43,962 bases of DNA from Dissophora ornata. Lineage: Eukaryota > Mortierellomycota > Mortierellomycetes > Mortierellales > Mortierellaceae. The position numbers were made by a program, and so were the translations under genes. Positions within the stretch are counted from its first letter, which is position 1, and every line of letters starts with the position of its first letter. Under the pieces are notes generated by a model. That model was not told the origin of the DNA. It was given only the letters and a program-made list of their open reading frames with translations, and did no database searches. Positions 21,769 to 31,600 of the stretch are shown piece by piece. The stretch lies in the NCBI GenBank assembly GCA_025201705.1, contig MU616769.1, positions 1-43,962 on the forward strand, read 5' to 3'.

Positions 21769-23999
21769 CTCGCCCCAGGGGTGTTGGTCCTGCTGCTCTG
21801 ACTGAATTGACTTTGTTTCTTTGTTTGCGGTTATTTTTAAAATAATGTAGCGCTTCCAGTCGTTTTTCGTGGGGGGGGATTTCCTTTTTGAATTTCGTGG
21901 GAAGAACAACCGAGGAAACAAAAACCCTCACTGGCAGGCTGGCTCCACGGCTGGGCACCCACCCACCCACCCACCCACTCGCATCCACATCCATCGACAG
22001 CACACGGACGCACGCGCACACCCGGCGCTGCACCGCAACCCAGCGCAACCCAGCGACGACCACACCCGCCACATATATGCCTGCATGCACCGTGTCCAGC
22101 TCGGTGCGAGTGTGCCGTGCTAGTCCTGGACCTGAGCGCAGCCTCTCTCGAACAGCGCACACGGCCCTGAGCGATGATTGGTTCCTTCTTTTAGCTGGTA
22201 TTCTCACTATGACGGACTAAGTTCTGCGAGAGCGCAGAGTATGGGCGACGAGACAAAACGAGCATTCTCCCCCACTTCCCACTTCCTGTGTGTTGCTGCT
22301 GGACTTGGTCTGCAGCTCAACATGCATCGACACACCATCATGCCATTACCATCTGCTGCTTACCCCATCATATGCAGTGCTAGCAGGATCAACAGTGCAA
22401 TATGTCTTGCAGCGCAAATGTTGGACTCGGGGTATTCGGGCAGCCAATGCCAGCGCAGGCAATAGCATTAAATCATGTCGACGATGGATGGCACCATCCC
22501 AGCCCCCATCACTGGCTAGCCATCATCCCACTCGATTTCCCCTTTTCGCCGTTCGGATCTGCTCTTTGTTGAATGACTGTTTGGTGTTGGAGGTTGTTGA
22601 TGTTGCGTGCTGCCGATGAATTTTTTCAATCTCCACAATCCAATGGTGAGCAGCCTGGTTGGTGTTGAGTTGGGAGTAGACTACATACAATGTGTACTGC
22701 ACACTGAATATGCCCATCCACCACCGCGGCTATTTGTTGTTTTGCAAATCACCCTTTCCCCACATTTTTTTATTATTTGTTCTTGAAGTGGACAGACTAC
22801 TTTTACGTAGAAACCGAAAAAACAAGAGGGGCCAGATCAAACAACCCATCAAAAACGGGCCCTTCATAGTTCTCCTTGCGTTGGCCACAGTCCTCGTATG
22901 TTGCACACACCCCATCTTCCGCAGCGGTGCTGGCGTGTTGGTCTGTGTTGCTTGGTGGTGCCTGGTGCTGCGAGGCGGCTTTATTTAGGACACAAACAAA
23001 CCCTTCTAGTTTGTTCTTTTTTTCTGTTTTGAGTGTGTGGGGAAAAACAACTCTGGCGGGAGTTTGAAATTACGAGTTCACGACGACCGACGAGACGAAA
23101 CGACGAAAAGGATTCTTTGCAAGCGGAATAATGATGGATCCGTGCCATCATCATCTTCTCGACGACTCACAAAGTTTTTTTTTCGGTTCTCCATGTTTCT
23201 AATATAGTTCCTCGTTTCTGTTAGCCGTTTGGGGCATCCCGTAAACCCTCTGTTCATCTGTTCAGCGCAACCACCCTCAAGCATTTATTTCAGGTTGTTG
23301 AGTCATCGCTCTCGACTTGCCCGCTATTATTAATTCATTGCACAGAGTCATTCCACTCGCACGCAACTGCGACATGCATTTATTGTCGTTGTTCAAACAA
23401 GCCTCCCCAGCCCCGCACTCAACGTGTGCAGTTCATGTGCAGCCAATTGGTCAATGTACCTGTCTGCAGTAAAAGAAAGAAATCCATTCAACTATCCGTT
23501 GTAGATCACCCAGTCTATGCAGCCCACCATAGTCAATGTGCACAGTCTATGGACATAGTCCATGCGCATATACGTCTTGCAACCCCACCTTTTCTGGAGA
23601 TGATTTCCCACCGCCTCTGTTCGATCTCAACCTTGCATCGTGTCCACACCAGGGGCGCTTGTGCGCTTGTGCGCGAGTCGTGCGTGCACGAAAGGCGTGT
23701 GTTCTCTGGATGTCCGTGTGTTGTGCGTCTTTGCATCGTCGTGTCCAGGGTGGCCATTGCGCGCAGCCGCAAGCCACGGACTGTCACGTTTCTGTGTATC
23801 CGTATTTTTTGAATCGCTTCGAGATCTGAATCATCCCCATCGTACGGACACATCCCCCGCATCCATCTCTGACGCAGAAAATGACATCCGAAGTGTAATG
23901 CTTGCCATCGCCATCTGGATCACACTTCTACGCAGTCGCAGGATAGAGACTAATGCCATCGTTTATTTCCCTTTGGCACTCGGCTTAACCGTCCTCTAG
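21769..23999. other. Long divergent intergenic region, dehydrogenase to adenosyltransferase
   Basis: Over 2 kb between a minus-strand and a plus-strand gene. It holds a CCCA repeat at 21957, a G tract at 21871, a segment near 22790-22890 with no features, and CA/TG-rich DNA at 23500-23780. The missing 5' exon of the adenosyltransferase must lie in it. One candidate starts at the ATG near 23374 and ends before GGTCAATG in the right phase, but nothing beyond phase supports it. Confidence 0.5.
21957..21978 (+). repeat. CCCA tetranucleotide repeat
   Basis: About five and a half tandem CCCA units. A simple microsatellite in intergenic DNA. Confidence 0.85.
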
Positions 24000-25443
24000 T
24001 CCCAAAAAGTCAAGGGTTTACACGCGAACCGGTGACAGAGGTAACCCTGTCCGACCGCCAGCCAGCAACAACAATGCTGCACTGCACATTCACATGCACC
24101 AAAAAAAAAAAAAAAACACGCCATGGAAAGAATATCTTACGCGACATACTAACCTCCTTCTTTATTGTGATATTATTATCATTTCATCTCCCGCTTGGAT
24201 CGTTCTTTGGAATAATAACTGCAATTGTCAACAACAAATACCGCACTGCAATAAGGCGAATCGTCTCTCTACAACGGCGAGCGCCGAATCAAAACCGACT
24301 GCACCTTTGAAGCACTTGGAGCGGTCGATGAACTCAACTCCAGTGTTGGGTAAACACGCCGAGTCAGGCACCGCCCCTAGTTTACTCTCCATCCCCTCAT
24401 TCTTGGACCGCTTGCTAAGATATTCGTCATTCGTGTTCTAGAATGGCGCACTACTATTGCCAAAAGTCTGGCAATGGTCTGGAAGAAAAGCTGATCGAGG
24501 TATAAGCACATGTTCTGACAAAACCAGTAAAGAACACGAGCGAGCAAAAAACAGCGTGAATGAATATGTATGTGTGAGAAAGAGCGCAATTCCTTAACAC
24601 CATGACCTTCCTTACCTTACTGTATAACTAGATCCAATGCAACCTGCAGGATATTGGATCCAACATCGCTACGCCCAGACACAATGCTTCCGAGTCTAGG
24701 CTCAGTAGGCGCTTGAAATATGACCCCATTTCCTTGTTCGAGAACGCGAAACCAACAAAGCGCATACTAAGCGTGATCTTTCAACTCGTTCATAGAAAAT
24801 ACCACGTTTGACGACGACCATGTGATGAAGTTGGAGAAATGGATTGACGAACTGGATGCGGTAAGGATCGCTAGCGTTAGAAAAGATCAAATCCGACATA
24901 TACAGTGGTCCATAACAAGAATGCATCACCAGTATGGCAGTGTAATCTCTAACACATGCGAAAAAAAATAGCAACTCCTGCCGCTTCGAAGCTTCATTCT
25001 GCCATCCGGCGGAGAATCAAGCATCTTTTTGCATCAGTCACGTTCTGTAAGCGATAGTTCATTCACTGCCCCTCTTATTATCCGAATCAGTTGACACGCC
25101 GGCCATGTTTATGTTGAAACACGTCCACTTTGGTTCACGTTCATTTTTTCTTCAAGATCTGTCGACGCGCCGAACGCACTACCATTCCTGTAGTCGATGC
25201 CGAAATCGCGGACGAATCTGTCCTCAAGTACTTGAATCGGTAAATAATGCATAATCATGTCGTTGTTTCCGTTTTCATAAGATATGCTGTGTTATGCTAA
25301 CAAAGCTTTTCCTTCAATATAGCCTGAGCGACTTCCTATTTGTGGCTGCCCGATTCGCCGCCAAGCACGACGGTATGGTAGAGAACGTGTACAGGAAGGC
25401 CAAGAGCGGACGCGAAGCCTCAATTGAGACGCGTGTTCTTTAG
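24000..25443 (+). CDS. MMAB: Cob(I)alamin adenosyltransferase, PduO/MMAB type (5' end unresolved)
   Basis: Transfers the adenosyl group of ATP to cob(I)alamin, making the coenzyme of methylmalonyl-CoA mutase; MMAB is mitochondrial in animals. Recognised exons: 24000(?)-24041, 24256-24349, 24442-24499, 24632-24704, 24796-24860, 24972-25046, 25157-25239 and 25323-25443, all in phase. Motifs follow family order: the ATP-binding start [75 protein letters not shown], the arginine motif [11 protein letters not shown], then [17 protein letters not shown]. Reading upstream of 24002 meets a stop at 23951 without an ATG, so a first exon with start codon and targeting peptide is missing from this model. 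Converges on NDUFA13. Confidence 0.92.
24101..24116 (+). repeat. Poly(A) tract in intron
   Basis: Sixteen A residues inside the first recognised intron of the adenosyltransferase gene. Simple homopolymer; no element boundaries seen around it. Confidence 0.8.
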
Positions 25444-25744
25444 GGAGACATAGCCATGATAGCCTAAGCATTTAAGAATATTTCCGCCTCCCACTTGAAC
25501 ATGCATATTTGTTTCTTACGCATACACAATGGAAGCAGAGTATAGTTTTCTGATGGAGTGGAGGGGTTGTTTAATATTTATTTTTCTATTTCATCGTCAC
25601 CACATAATGGTGTGTTTCTCCCCTTTTACTTAATCTTCTTCATCTTCTGGCAGTCTTGCGCAAAGATAATGAGGAGGTTGTTGGTAGCGGTGGTGATGGT
25701 GGAGGTAATCGTTTGTCTTCTGACCCGTAATCTTTGAATGGTGT
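25444..25744. other. Convergent 3' region
   Basis: About 300 bp between the stop codons of the adenosyltransferase and NDUFA13 genes. AT-rich with T-rich runs around 25575; presumably both 3' untranslated regions. Confidence 0.6.
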
Positions 25745-26746
25745 TTATGGGATGACGACATAGGTCTGTGGAGTGTAACGCTTCGAGTTGTAGACGGATT
25801 CGCCAGCCTTCCAGCCCTTGACGTCCTTCATGATCTCGGCCTCACGCTCCTTGGCGGCGACCTCGCGGCGGTGGGTGTCGCGATCAGCCTCTGCCTGCAA
25901 CAGTGGGATCAGGTGAATGCGGGACCACACCTTCTCGCGTTCAAGTTCTCTGTCGGGACAAAACAGCAAAAAACAACAGCAATGGAATGGTCAATATTCA
26001 TGCTCTAAAGAGGATTCAGTCCTGGACAAAGCGAAATGTGCCCAATGATCTTGCAGCGAATCCATATCTCCTCGTTCACTCCACGCAAGGACGATATAAT
26101 CCCGTACGGACTGATGCTGTGGTATGGTGGCAAGCGCAAAAGGAAAGTCTTATCCAATGTTCCTGGCGTCTACGGTTGGATGCTGGCACTGTGATTTTGA
26201 TCCCGGTCCCCGTTCCTGCTCCTGCTCCTACTCCTGTTCCTGTTTCTGTTCCTGTTCCCAGTCTGATTACACGAAAATCACGCGTCGAGTGGGCCAACGG
26301 CTTAAGCTGGCTTCTTCCTTGATCAGTTGCTTGGCGTGAAAGTGTAGACGACAATAATCCAAACGTAATTGCAGCTTTTGTCGCGCCACGGGGGTCGCCA
26401 GAGCTGGAAACCCGCGGCAATGATCCAGCTCATGCGATTGATCAGAGGGCTTGTTGCGGCAGTCGTAAGACGTGTCCATTGCTGAAGCGGTGCATGAAAC
26501 CCGTGTCGCTATGAGGTCCTTCTTGCTCAATGGCCACTGCGCTGCATTATACCAAGTCCGGATCTGTTGCTGTTACCTGCGCTCAAGGTTGCCCTGTCCG
26601 GTTCTGTAAAGTCCGAGCGTGCACATCAGGGTGATGCCGGAGAAGAGGACCAAGCCCGAAGGTCCGACCTTTGGGACGTATCTCTTGTATCTGATTTCGG
26701 GGAAACCGCCAGGGCGGGGTAGCTCTTGTTGTGGAACGGCCGACAT
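25745..26746 (-). CDS. NDUFA13: Complex I subunit NDUFA13 / GRIM-19 homologue
   Basis: Accessory subunit of mitochondrial NADH:ubiquinone oxidoreductase, anchored in the inner membrane by one helix. Exons 26746-26577 and 25949-25745 join in phase (AG|A) to 124 aa; the human protein has 144. Family features are RPGGFPEIRYKRYVPKVGPS at residues ~11-30, a single membrane helix (GLVLFSGITLMCTLGLY), then ELEREKVWSRIHLIPLLQAE, IMKDVKGWKAGESVYNSKRY and a C-terminal PQTYVVIP. The intron is long for this genome (627 nt) and contains a C/T-rich hexamer-like repeat. A perfect CRE palindrome lies 90 bp upstream of the ATG. Confidence 0.95.
26202..26258 (+). repeat. CTGTTC/CTGCTC hexamer repeat in NDUFA13 intron
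   Basis: About nine degenerate hexamers of the form CTGYTC/CYTGTT in the sense opposite to the gene. They lie wholly within the 627-nt intron and are probably a simple-sequence expansion. Confidence 0.7.
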
Positions 26747-26835
26747 GCTGATGATTTGTTCAAGAACTGATGGGGATGGAAGATTAGACAGATGGATGCA
26801 AACATTTTCCGGAAGAGCGCCGAAATCGGCCCTAA

Positions 26836-26843
26836 TGACGTCA
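26836..26843. promoter_or_regulatory. CRE/ATF palindrome TGACGTCA
   Basis: A full 8-bp bZIP site 90 bp upstream of the NDUFA13 ATG and about 105 bp upstream of a plus-strand TATA box. It could serve either direction. Function is inferred from the consensus alone. Confidence 0.5.
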
Positions 26844-26947
26844 CCGTAGTCCAATTAACGCAAGATACCGAAATGCCATCCGTTGTCGCTCCAGAGCGCT
26901 TTCATTTACGCCACCATTCAAGCTGGAGCTTCTTTGACTCGGAAGAG

Positions 26948-27021
26948 TATAAAAGCGAGCCTCTTTCTTCCCTTCTCTTCTCTTTTCTTCCTCTCCATTC
27001 ACCACCACAGGAACTTCAAGT
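26948..27021 (+). promoter_or_regulatory. TATA promoter with pyrimidine initiator and first donor, no clear gene
   Basis: TATAAAAG at 26948-26955 is followed by a CT-rich run to about 27000, then ACCACCACAGGAACTTCAAG and a GTAAGT donor at 27020. This is the layout of a strong fungal promoter with an intron-interrupted 5' leader. Downstream, an ATG at 27344 opens a 19-codon frame (MSNVNKFTITPSFFHTLPR) that meets a second GTAAGT, at 27402. No recognisable protein follows, so the gene may have been lost or may encode something very small. Confidence 0.45.
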
Positions 27022-27033
27022 AAGTCCAAAATG

Positions 27034-28281
27034 CCTTTTCTTCTCTCTCTCCACTTTCCTTTCCTTTATCTCACTTCTTGGACCACGTCCAGTGTTTGCT
27101 CGCTTTTCCGTCTTTCCTTGGCTTTTCTGTCTTTCCCTGTTTCCACGAGCTTCTTTACTGTTGTCGTCGTTTTGGGGCTATCCACAAGAGGACGCCGAGA
27201 AATGGGGTGAGAGTGATAGTTCGAGGATTAACCAAGTTCTCCTCTTTTGAAAACTACAGCGCGTACCTGGGCTCGCCCCGCGCGTTGAAGGAAGCGCCCA
27301 TTGTGCTCGTTTCTCACCGGCACGTGAACCACAAAATAATAAAATGTCCAATGTGAATAAATTTACCATCACTCCATCCTTCTTCCATACCCTGCCCCGG
27401 TAAGTTCAGCTACTACTATATTGTTAATCGTTTGGGTGTGCTGCGACGCGCGCCACTTGACTCTTGCATCTGATGGTCATGCAATGAGGCTGGGTGGTGT
27501 TCCGTTAAGATAACCGTGGGGCTATATGCTGAGCTGCGGTTGAAAGCGTCCTGCTTGGCCTTGACCTCATCTTGAGTTCTTCTCGGACTGATGGTCATTG
27601 TCGACTACCTCAAACCCTCTTGACCAAGGGCGCGGGTGGATTGGCAAAGTGCTGGGCGCGATGAGTGATCCTTGACTTCAATCTAATCTGGCGATTACGT
27701 TAATCTATTTCCCGTGCCAATAACCACCAGATCAAAATCATGATAATGACTAACCAAGGCCTATTTCGAGCATTGACCTTGCCACATAGAATGGAAAGCG
27801 ACTGCCGACAACGACATGGACCGGCAGATACCATGGCGGACAGTGTAGGGAGTGTATCAAACGCAAAAACTCAAGCTACTGCATGGGGATCAATCTGCCA
27901 TCTTTGATATTCAGCGCTGTTTTCCTTATCACAGAAGAACCAATCGTCACCAATGTTCTTTACACTCGAGGTCCAAGGATGTAACGCTGTTGGTGCGGAT
28001 GAATAAACTACATGTCAAATGAGCATGTCTCTGTCTCGAGTAATAAGGGCTTCAATCACTTCCATTCAGGATGCCCATGGCGGAGCAATAGTGGAGTAGC
28101 TGCTCTGGGAAATAATTATGTGAGTGAGCACTGCAGGATGGAGGAGGAGTGCTTTCAGTAATGAAAAAGAAGAGAAAAACATATTTAAACTTTAACGCTT
28201 GTGTGGTACTGGACGAGGGCCTGTGTTGCTACCAAAATTAGACTATCACTACTTTTCACGACAAAGTGTCCAGTTTCTCAA
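27034..28281. other. Gene-poor region downstream of orphan promoter
   Basis: Apart from the short frame at 27344 and its flanking donor, no coding sequence, RNA gene or repeat could be supported. The sequence is AT-balanced and without long open frames between 27600 and 28190. Confidence 0.45.
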
Positions 28282-28790
28282 CTACCTTGAGTCGTTCCTG
28301 GTGGGCGAACCAACAATTTCCATGATAGTTGCGAATAGGCCTCTATCATACCCTGCCGCCTTGGGCCTTGGAATAGTGACGTCCTGTAGGTCTTCCAGGG
28401 GTTTGTACGCATCCACTTCTTTACGAACTTCATCCTCGTAGGGTGCATGTTGAAACAAGTCGCAAACTTCCATTGCGACGAGCTCTCCATGCTACATGGA
28501 CTGGAATACTCGTCCCGAATGTCCCTCCGCAAGCACAGACAGGAGTGCAAATTCATTTAGATGCACAGTCTTCCCAGTCCCGATCTTCTTCATGGAACGC
28601 AGGATGCGGCTCCCCAGTGATTGACGTTCGCTTGATTTCACTGGCTTCTTGCCCGCGGTCGGCTTGCCTTCATCTGGGTCATAGTCTCGGTCTCTGATGT
28701 CTGTCTCATCGTCAGGTGGAGGGTCCGGTGATGGTGACCGTCGAGGTGTTGGCGGTGCGGATGGACCGGTAGGATCTCGACGAGAAAGCC
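28282..28790 (-). pseudogene. Inactivated protein-kinase-like gene fragment
   Basis: One continuous minus-strand frame, apart from a single stop, runs from a TAG acceptor at 28791 through a Pro/Arg/Asp-rich linker (SPSPDPPPDDETDIRDRDYD) into a kinase N-lobe. It reads LNEFALLSVLAEGHSGRVFQ, then an in-frame TAG at ~28490, then HGELVAMEVCDLFQH, EDEVRKEVDAYKPLEDLQ and LFATIMEIVGSPTRND. The glycine-loop (AEGHSGRVF) and lysine-strand spacing fit a protein kinase. The expected lysine in the VAMxV strand is Glu, and the stop falls where a residue before HGELV is expected. The frame ends at 28282 before any catalytic loop. It appears to be a truncated, dead copy of a lineage-specific kinase. Confidence 0.6.
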
Positions 28791-30598
28791 CTATGATGCA
28801 TGCGTAACAAGTTTACAGCGTGGGTTGTTGGTGGTTGTTGCCTGAGATACGTACAGCGTCCCTCAGTTCCTTTTAAAGAATCACGTTCGGTCATAAGTCG
28901 TAGGTGCTCCAAATTGGAGATGGTGCTCTAGGGACGCCATCATTGTAACTCTGTATATTACTCCCGGACATAGTTAGATGGCTACGTGCAAAAAAACACT
29001 TTCTCAATAACAATGCGATTCAATTCCATGTGTTCTGGATCGTTAGAGGTAGTGGTCGTATACGGGGACTTTTTTCAGATAGTCATTCGCGGTTGTTTTG
29101 ATCCATCTACATCGCTGTTAATTGCCCAGGAACCCACCAACCATTGACTGTACACGCACTTTTTCTTGGTTCTCTGCCCTCAAATACCCTGGACGTGGGT
29201 AGTCCGTTTACGAGACAGAAGTATAACGTGGTCGGTCATGGTGTGCTCGGGTAAGTGTGCGAAGAGATAGTCAGAAGGATAAATATGGGTAGAGACTATG
29301 GATAGAGCGTAGACGCATGTGAAAAAAACAAAGTGGAGATTGAAGACACGATGGTGGGAGTGGTGAAGGCCACATATGACTGGCAATCAAATGAAATTGA
29401 CTCTCATTTGCCGTCAATTCATGCTCATCAGTGAAACATCAACAGCTCTCCTCTTGACCCCAGCGATACTGCGGCCCTACAGGAAGGTAGGATGTCTGCA
29501 TGCAGCTCTTCATGTTGTAGATGGGAAAGAGCAGTCAGATAGGGATTTTTCTGTGGATATGCACAAGCGTGAAGTGGATCGCGGTGTGTGAAGCTGGTTC
29601 TCCCCAGCGCGAGGAAATGCTTGAAACGCTTGCATGTTTGCATGCTTGCGATCTTGCGCCTACTCCGACTGACCCAAACGGCAAGCAGTGGGGTCTGGTG
29701 ATGGGCCATGGAATCAAGTAGAGCTTCTTCTCGTGTAATGGAGCGTCCATCCTCTTTCCACTTGCCGAAAGGCTGCTCGCGTATTTTGGTTGGACAAGGC
29801 CCCTAATATTGCCTAGTCAGCCCTTGGGGAAAACCTCGAGAACGGTCATACACATTCTCGTAGCCGATGTGTGCGAAGCTGGCCCTCCCCGTCGTGCCTT
29901 ATGGATGTAGCTGTCGCTTTTTCTCTCTGCATTTGACCAGCAAGGGGAGTAAGACGGTGATGACGCTAGGGTGCTGGTAGTGCTTCCTCCAGTAGAAAAT
30001 GAGCGTGCCTTCTCTTTGATCAACATCTTCCGACATGCTCTGTGAACGATCTGGCTTTCTGCTGTCGTTTCACTTTTGGCGCACTAACCTTCTTGCTGTC
30101 TTTGCGAAAAAAAAAAAAAACTAGTAGATAAGGCGGTCAACATGATCCACCAGCGCGAGAAGGACAAGAGAGAAGAATGCGGGCACCATAAAGACGACGC
30201 GGTGCACAGTACAGTTGACGCGACTGTCATCGCGGGCGATCACACGGATACCAGGGCCGACGACACAGTCGTCAAGAGTTTCCGGACCAACTGCGAGTCA
30301 ACCCCGAGCGCGAAAATCTCCTTGCAAGGATACATGCACTATTTCCCCGAGGAGAGCTGCCCCATGGCCATCCTAGGAGAGTGGGCCGGCTCAGTGTTGC
30401 CATATCTCAGGCGATATTCAATCGGCGCATGATTTGGCCAAAGTCAAGACGAATATCAAGCAAGAAAAAAGACGTGGGAAAATCCAGCTGGTTGGTGTGA
30501 TACCTGAAATATTCAGCGCACAGGCTGTGGGCTTGCGTGCGGCTGAAATGTGCTCACTTCTCCACCTTGCTTTTCATGCTTCACCTTTTTGCAACAGG
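28791..30598. other. Gene-poor region with weak coding remnants
   Basis: No intact gene. An upstream exon of the dead kinase may lie at 28860-28945 (minus), ending before GTACGTAT. Short plus-strand open frames at 29376-29721 and 30142-30432 show protein-like composition (for example HACDLAPTPTDPNGKQWG) but match no family I know. A poly(A) tract lies at about 30107-30120. Confidence 0.35.
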
Positions 30599-30976
30599 TC
30601 AAAAGGCACAACCTGTTGCGCCGGAGGCGCCATCCACCCCTGATGCCCCCTCTGAACTGTCGTCATGGCCACTCACGCCCTCATGCTCGTCCACCTTGCC
30701 ACGTCTAAAACACGACATGTGTCGTTGTTCAAGCCTGTCGTCGGGCAATGGTGCGGAGGCGAAGCTGTACGTGGATCCTGCCTCCTTCACTGTCCACAAA
30801 TACATTTCAACGAGCATAATATGGGCCAGATCTTCCATTGGTATCAGGTCGCCGTTACCAAAACGGTTAGCAGCTTTGATGTGTCGGCTAGCCTTGAGAA
30901 TAGCAACGCTGTTAGGGTGGGGCAAGTGCCAATGAATAAACTTGGTGGCGCAATTTGTAATTACTAGTCTATGCAC
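30599..30976 (-). pseudogene. Possible relic of a hypothetical protein
   Basis: A 125-codon minus-strand frame with protein-like texture in its first half (LPHPNSVAILKASRHIKAAN, FGNGDLIPMEDLAHIMLVEM) and a Gly/Asp/Ser-rich end. There is no recognisable domain and no clear start context, and the surrounding frames are broken. It may be the surviving exon of a lineage-specific gene. Low confidence. Confidence 0.25.
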
Positions 30977-31149
30977 ACGTGCTCATTGACTACGCGCTCC
31001 GTAGAACATGGTAATACTCTGCACCTCAGTCTGTAATACATTCTCCATACTCTTCTCATCTGCCCTCCCGTATCACCACACATCAATCCATTCGCCTGTT
31101 CCCGGCAGATATCTACACGTTTATTTCCCCTTTCTCATTTCTTATTCCT

Positions 31150-31600
31150 CATTCCTCATGACCCGACTCACGTTACGCCTTTGGATGGCAAGAAGCGCCT
31201 CCACTGCCTGATTTGTATGGAACCAGTTAACTCCAAGTCAGACAAGCGGCACTCTGGCCCCGAGCATGCTAGCAAGGTTGAAGCGAGTCTCCATCAACCA
31301 TGATCGAGAATTAAACTACCAAGAAAACCGAACAAGCGACCGAGGAGACCGCAGTATCTGGAAAACGGCAACGAAAGTCCCATACAGCTCGGTCGCTGTG
31401 TGGCATATTCCCGATAGAGCTGGCCCTCCTTTAATATGCCCAATCATCACCATTCGTAAAAGTTGCGGTTGAATCAGGAGCTTTATCCGGGCTTGGCTCG
31501 CTGGGGCCACTCTTGTCACAGGAGGTGACGCACTCAAAATCCTGTGCGTTGAGATTTACAACCGCGATGTCCATATTGACCCACAAACAGGGCCTCTGAC
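31150..31600 (+). pseudogene. Possible zinc-finger-like coding relic
   Basis: One frame reads THVTPLDGKKRLHCLICMEP and continues with a C-x2-C...H-x5-H spacing (HSGPEHASKV) before a stop at about 31300. Another frame just downstream reads GKRQRKSHTARSLCG and then VAVESGALSGLGSLGPLLSQ. These look like neighbouring exons of a decayed gene, but splice sites do not connect cleanly. The zinc-finger reading rests on cysteine and histidine spacing alone. Confidence 0.22.

Noticed and set aside
25903..26322. 139-codon plus-strand frame with VPVPAPAP repeat
   Set aside because: Antisense product of the hexamer repeat in the NDUFA13 intron, overlapping its second exon.
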